A DNA stretch of 64,000 nt. Origin: Paulownia fortunei (taxonomy: Eukaryota > Streptophyta > Magnoliopsida > Lamiales > Paulowniaceae). The notes beneath the pieces were generated by a model. It was not told the DNA's origin, did not search any database, and saw nothing but the letters and a program-made list of their open reading frames with translations. The stretch's first letter is position 1, and every line of letters begins with the position of its first letter. The DNA lies in assembly GCA_019321725.1 (NCBI GenBank), contig JAGSPU010000374.1, positions 1 through 64,000 of the forward strand, in the 5' to 3' direction. Made by a program: the position numbers and the translations under genes. Below, in pieces: positions 62,641 to 64,000 of this stretch.

Positions 62641-62641
62641 T

Positions 62642-64000
62642 ATATCCTAATGTTGTGTATTAAAGATATAGAATCAAGAAAACACTCGTTTTTCAACAAA
62701 AAGTTTCACATTAATTTTTTGCAATTCAGGATAAAGAATCCAAAAAACCCTAGTTTTTGCAAATGAAATATTCACCCCTACCCACTTCCTAATATCTCTC
62801 TTATACATTATATTTTACGAATAAAAAACCAAAAAATCCTAGTTTTTGCAATTAAAATTTTCACCCAATCCTCTTGGTACCATTTCTCATGTGTTATGTA
62901 TTATAAGATATAGAATCAAGAAAATCCTTATTTTTCAACAAAAAGTTTCACATTAATTTTCTTCAATTCAGGATAAAGAATCCAAAAAATCCTATTTTTT
63001 GCAAATAAAATATTCACCCCTACCTACTCGCTAATATCTCTCCTGTACATTGTATTTTATGAATAAAAAACTAAAAAATCCTAGTTTTTGCAATTAAAAT
63101 TTTTACCCAATCCTCTCGGTACCATTTCTCATGTGTTGTGTATTATAAGATATAGAATCAAGAAAACCCTTATTTTTCAACAAAAAATTTCACATTAATT
63201 TTCTTCAATTCAAGATAAAGAATCTAAAAAACCCTAGCTTTTGCAAATGAAATATTCACCCCTACCCACTCGCTACTATCTCTCTTGTACTTTGTATTTT
63301 ATGAAAAGAAACCAAAAAATCCTTGTTATTACAACTAAAGTTTTAACACTACAACACCATGCCACCACCGCCCCTCGCTACTCTCTCTTGTGTTCTGTAT
63401 TTCAAGATATTGAATCCAAAGAATACTAGATTTTGCAACTTAAATTTTTACCCCACCATCTTGGTACCATCTTTCATGTGTTGTGTATTATAAGATATAG
63501 AATCAAGAAAACCCTCATTTTTCAACAAAAAGTTTCACATTAATTTTCATCAATTCAGGATAAAGAATCTAAAAAACCCTAGTTTTTGTAAATAAAATAT
63601 TCACCCCTACTCACTCGCTAATATCTCTCTCGTACTTTGTATTTTATGAAAAAGAAACCAAAAAATCCTTGTTTTTGCAATTAAGATTTTCACCCCATCC
63701 TCTCGGTACCATCTCTCATATGTTGTGTATTATAAGATATAAAATCTAGAAATACTAGTTTTTGCAACAAAAAGTTTGACATTACTGTTTTGAATTTTAA
63801 GATGTAAAATCCTAAAAACCCTCAATTTTGCAAAATAAATTTTCAACCCCACCCACTCGCTAATATCTCTTTTGTGCTCTGTATTATATGAATACGAAAC
63901 CAAAAAATCATAGTTATTACGACTAAAGATTTCACACTACAAACACCATACCACCCCACCCTCACCCCTCGCTACTCTCTCGTATGTTTTGTATCTCAAG
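62642..64000 (+). repeat. Second satellite family, mainly 3-mer units of ~242 bp (right flank of the retroelement)
   Basis: TGTTGTGTATTATAAG-type starts lie at 62,651, 62,892, 63,134, 63,479 and 63,721, that is 241, 242, 345 and 242 bp apart. The 242-bp units have three parts: the third begins like the TATTTTATGAATAAG part and ends like the TGTGTTCTATATTTC part of the 4-mer unit, as expected from a deletion joining the two. The 345-bp unit keeps all four parts. The array continues past the window end. Confidence 0.88.

Larger units (their letters stand above)
55208..62641 (-). mobile_element. 5'-truncated Athila-like Ty3/gypsy LTR retrotransposon
   Basis: On the minus strand the order is protease, reverse transcriptase, RNase H, integrase, non-pol internal region, polypurine tract, LTR. 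Integrase after RT/RNase H defines Ty3/gypsy. Wording such as the DLGASVNLL protease motif, the GWRMCIDYRKLN block and the CHLPVELEHKAY block near the integrase end is typical of the Athila group. The gag region, 5' LTR and primer-binding site are missing: at 62,641 the protease coding sequence stops and satellite DNA begins. All pol domains are broken, so this copy cannot be autonomous. Full Athila elements usually exceed 10 kb. This remnant is 7.4 kb and includes about 1.6 kb of unexpected gene-like sequence between pol and the 3' non-coding region. Confidence 0.9.

Noticed and set aside
55208..62641. Complete LTR retrotransposon with two LTRs
   Set aside because: Only one LTR-like end is present. 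The sequence right of 62,641 is satellite, and gag is absent.
63241..63429. 62-codon plus-strand ORF in the right satellite
   Set aside because: It lies within family 2 satellite and is repeat-derived.

Overview
The window is nuclear DNA of a flowering plant. No species can be named from it. The evidence for a plant is an Athila-type Ty3/gypsy polyprotein and a relic of a plant LOG (cytokinin-activating) gene, set in AT-rich satellite DNA. No intact protein-coding gene is present. Almost everything is tandem repeat, plus one decayed retrotransposon.

Positions 1-53,757 are one uninterrupted satellite array that continues past the left edge of the window. The unit is about 597 bp and occurs about 91 times, always in the same orientation. 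Each unit is a higher-order repeat (HOR) of six diverged sub-monomers of about 105, 106, 110, 88, 103 and 90 bp. All six descend from one basic monomer: a T-rich start with TGT..TATT..TA.GAT, an A-rich stretch, a telobox-like AAACCCTA/AATCCTA, TTTTGC, AAATTTTCAC, a C-rich patch, and in three of the six a CGCTACTCTCTCT ending. Larger duplications are layered on top. They include a two-unit pattern at 8-12 kb, units marked by a shared 44-bp deletion at 21-28 kb, a tandem duplication of a 14-unit 8.3-kb block (28.8-45.4 kb), a two-unit pattern at 45-49.5 kb, a third partial copy of the 8.3-kb block, and a 3-unit duplication that ends exactly at the array edge.

Positions 53,758-55,207 and 62,642-64,000 hold a second, more diverged satellite built from the same basic monomer, in 4-mer units (about 343 bp) and 3-mer units (about 242 bp). 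This looks like the old, poorly homogenised flank of the main array.

Positions 55,208-62,641 are a 5'-truncated Athila-like LTR retrotransposon on the minus strand, inserted into the flanking satellite. Reading on the minus strand it holds the end of protease, reverse transcriptase, RNase H and integrase (all broken by stops and frameshifts), an unidentified broken ORF, a broken intronless LOG-like sequence, a 3' non-coding region with a polypurine tract, and a 1.6-kb 3' LTR. The gag region and 5' LTR are missing and satellite DNA lies in their place.

The window looks like an amplifying satellite core with a decaying edge that has collected a retroelement, which itself carries host-gene debris. 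The most interesting points are the nested HOR architecture, the regular pairing of telobox-like and CT-repeat motifs in each monomer set, the indel-dominated divergence and shortened units at about 42.6-49.1 kb, and the LOG fragment inside the retroelement.
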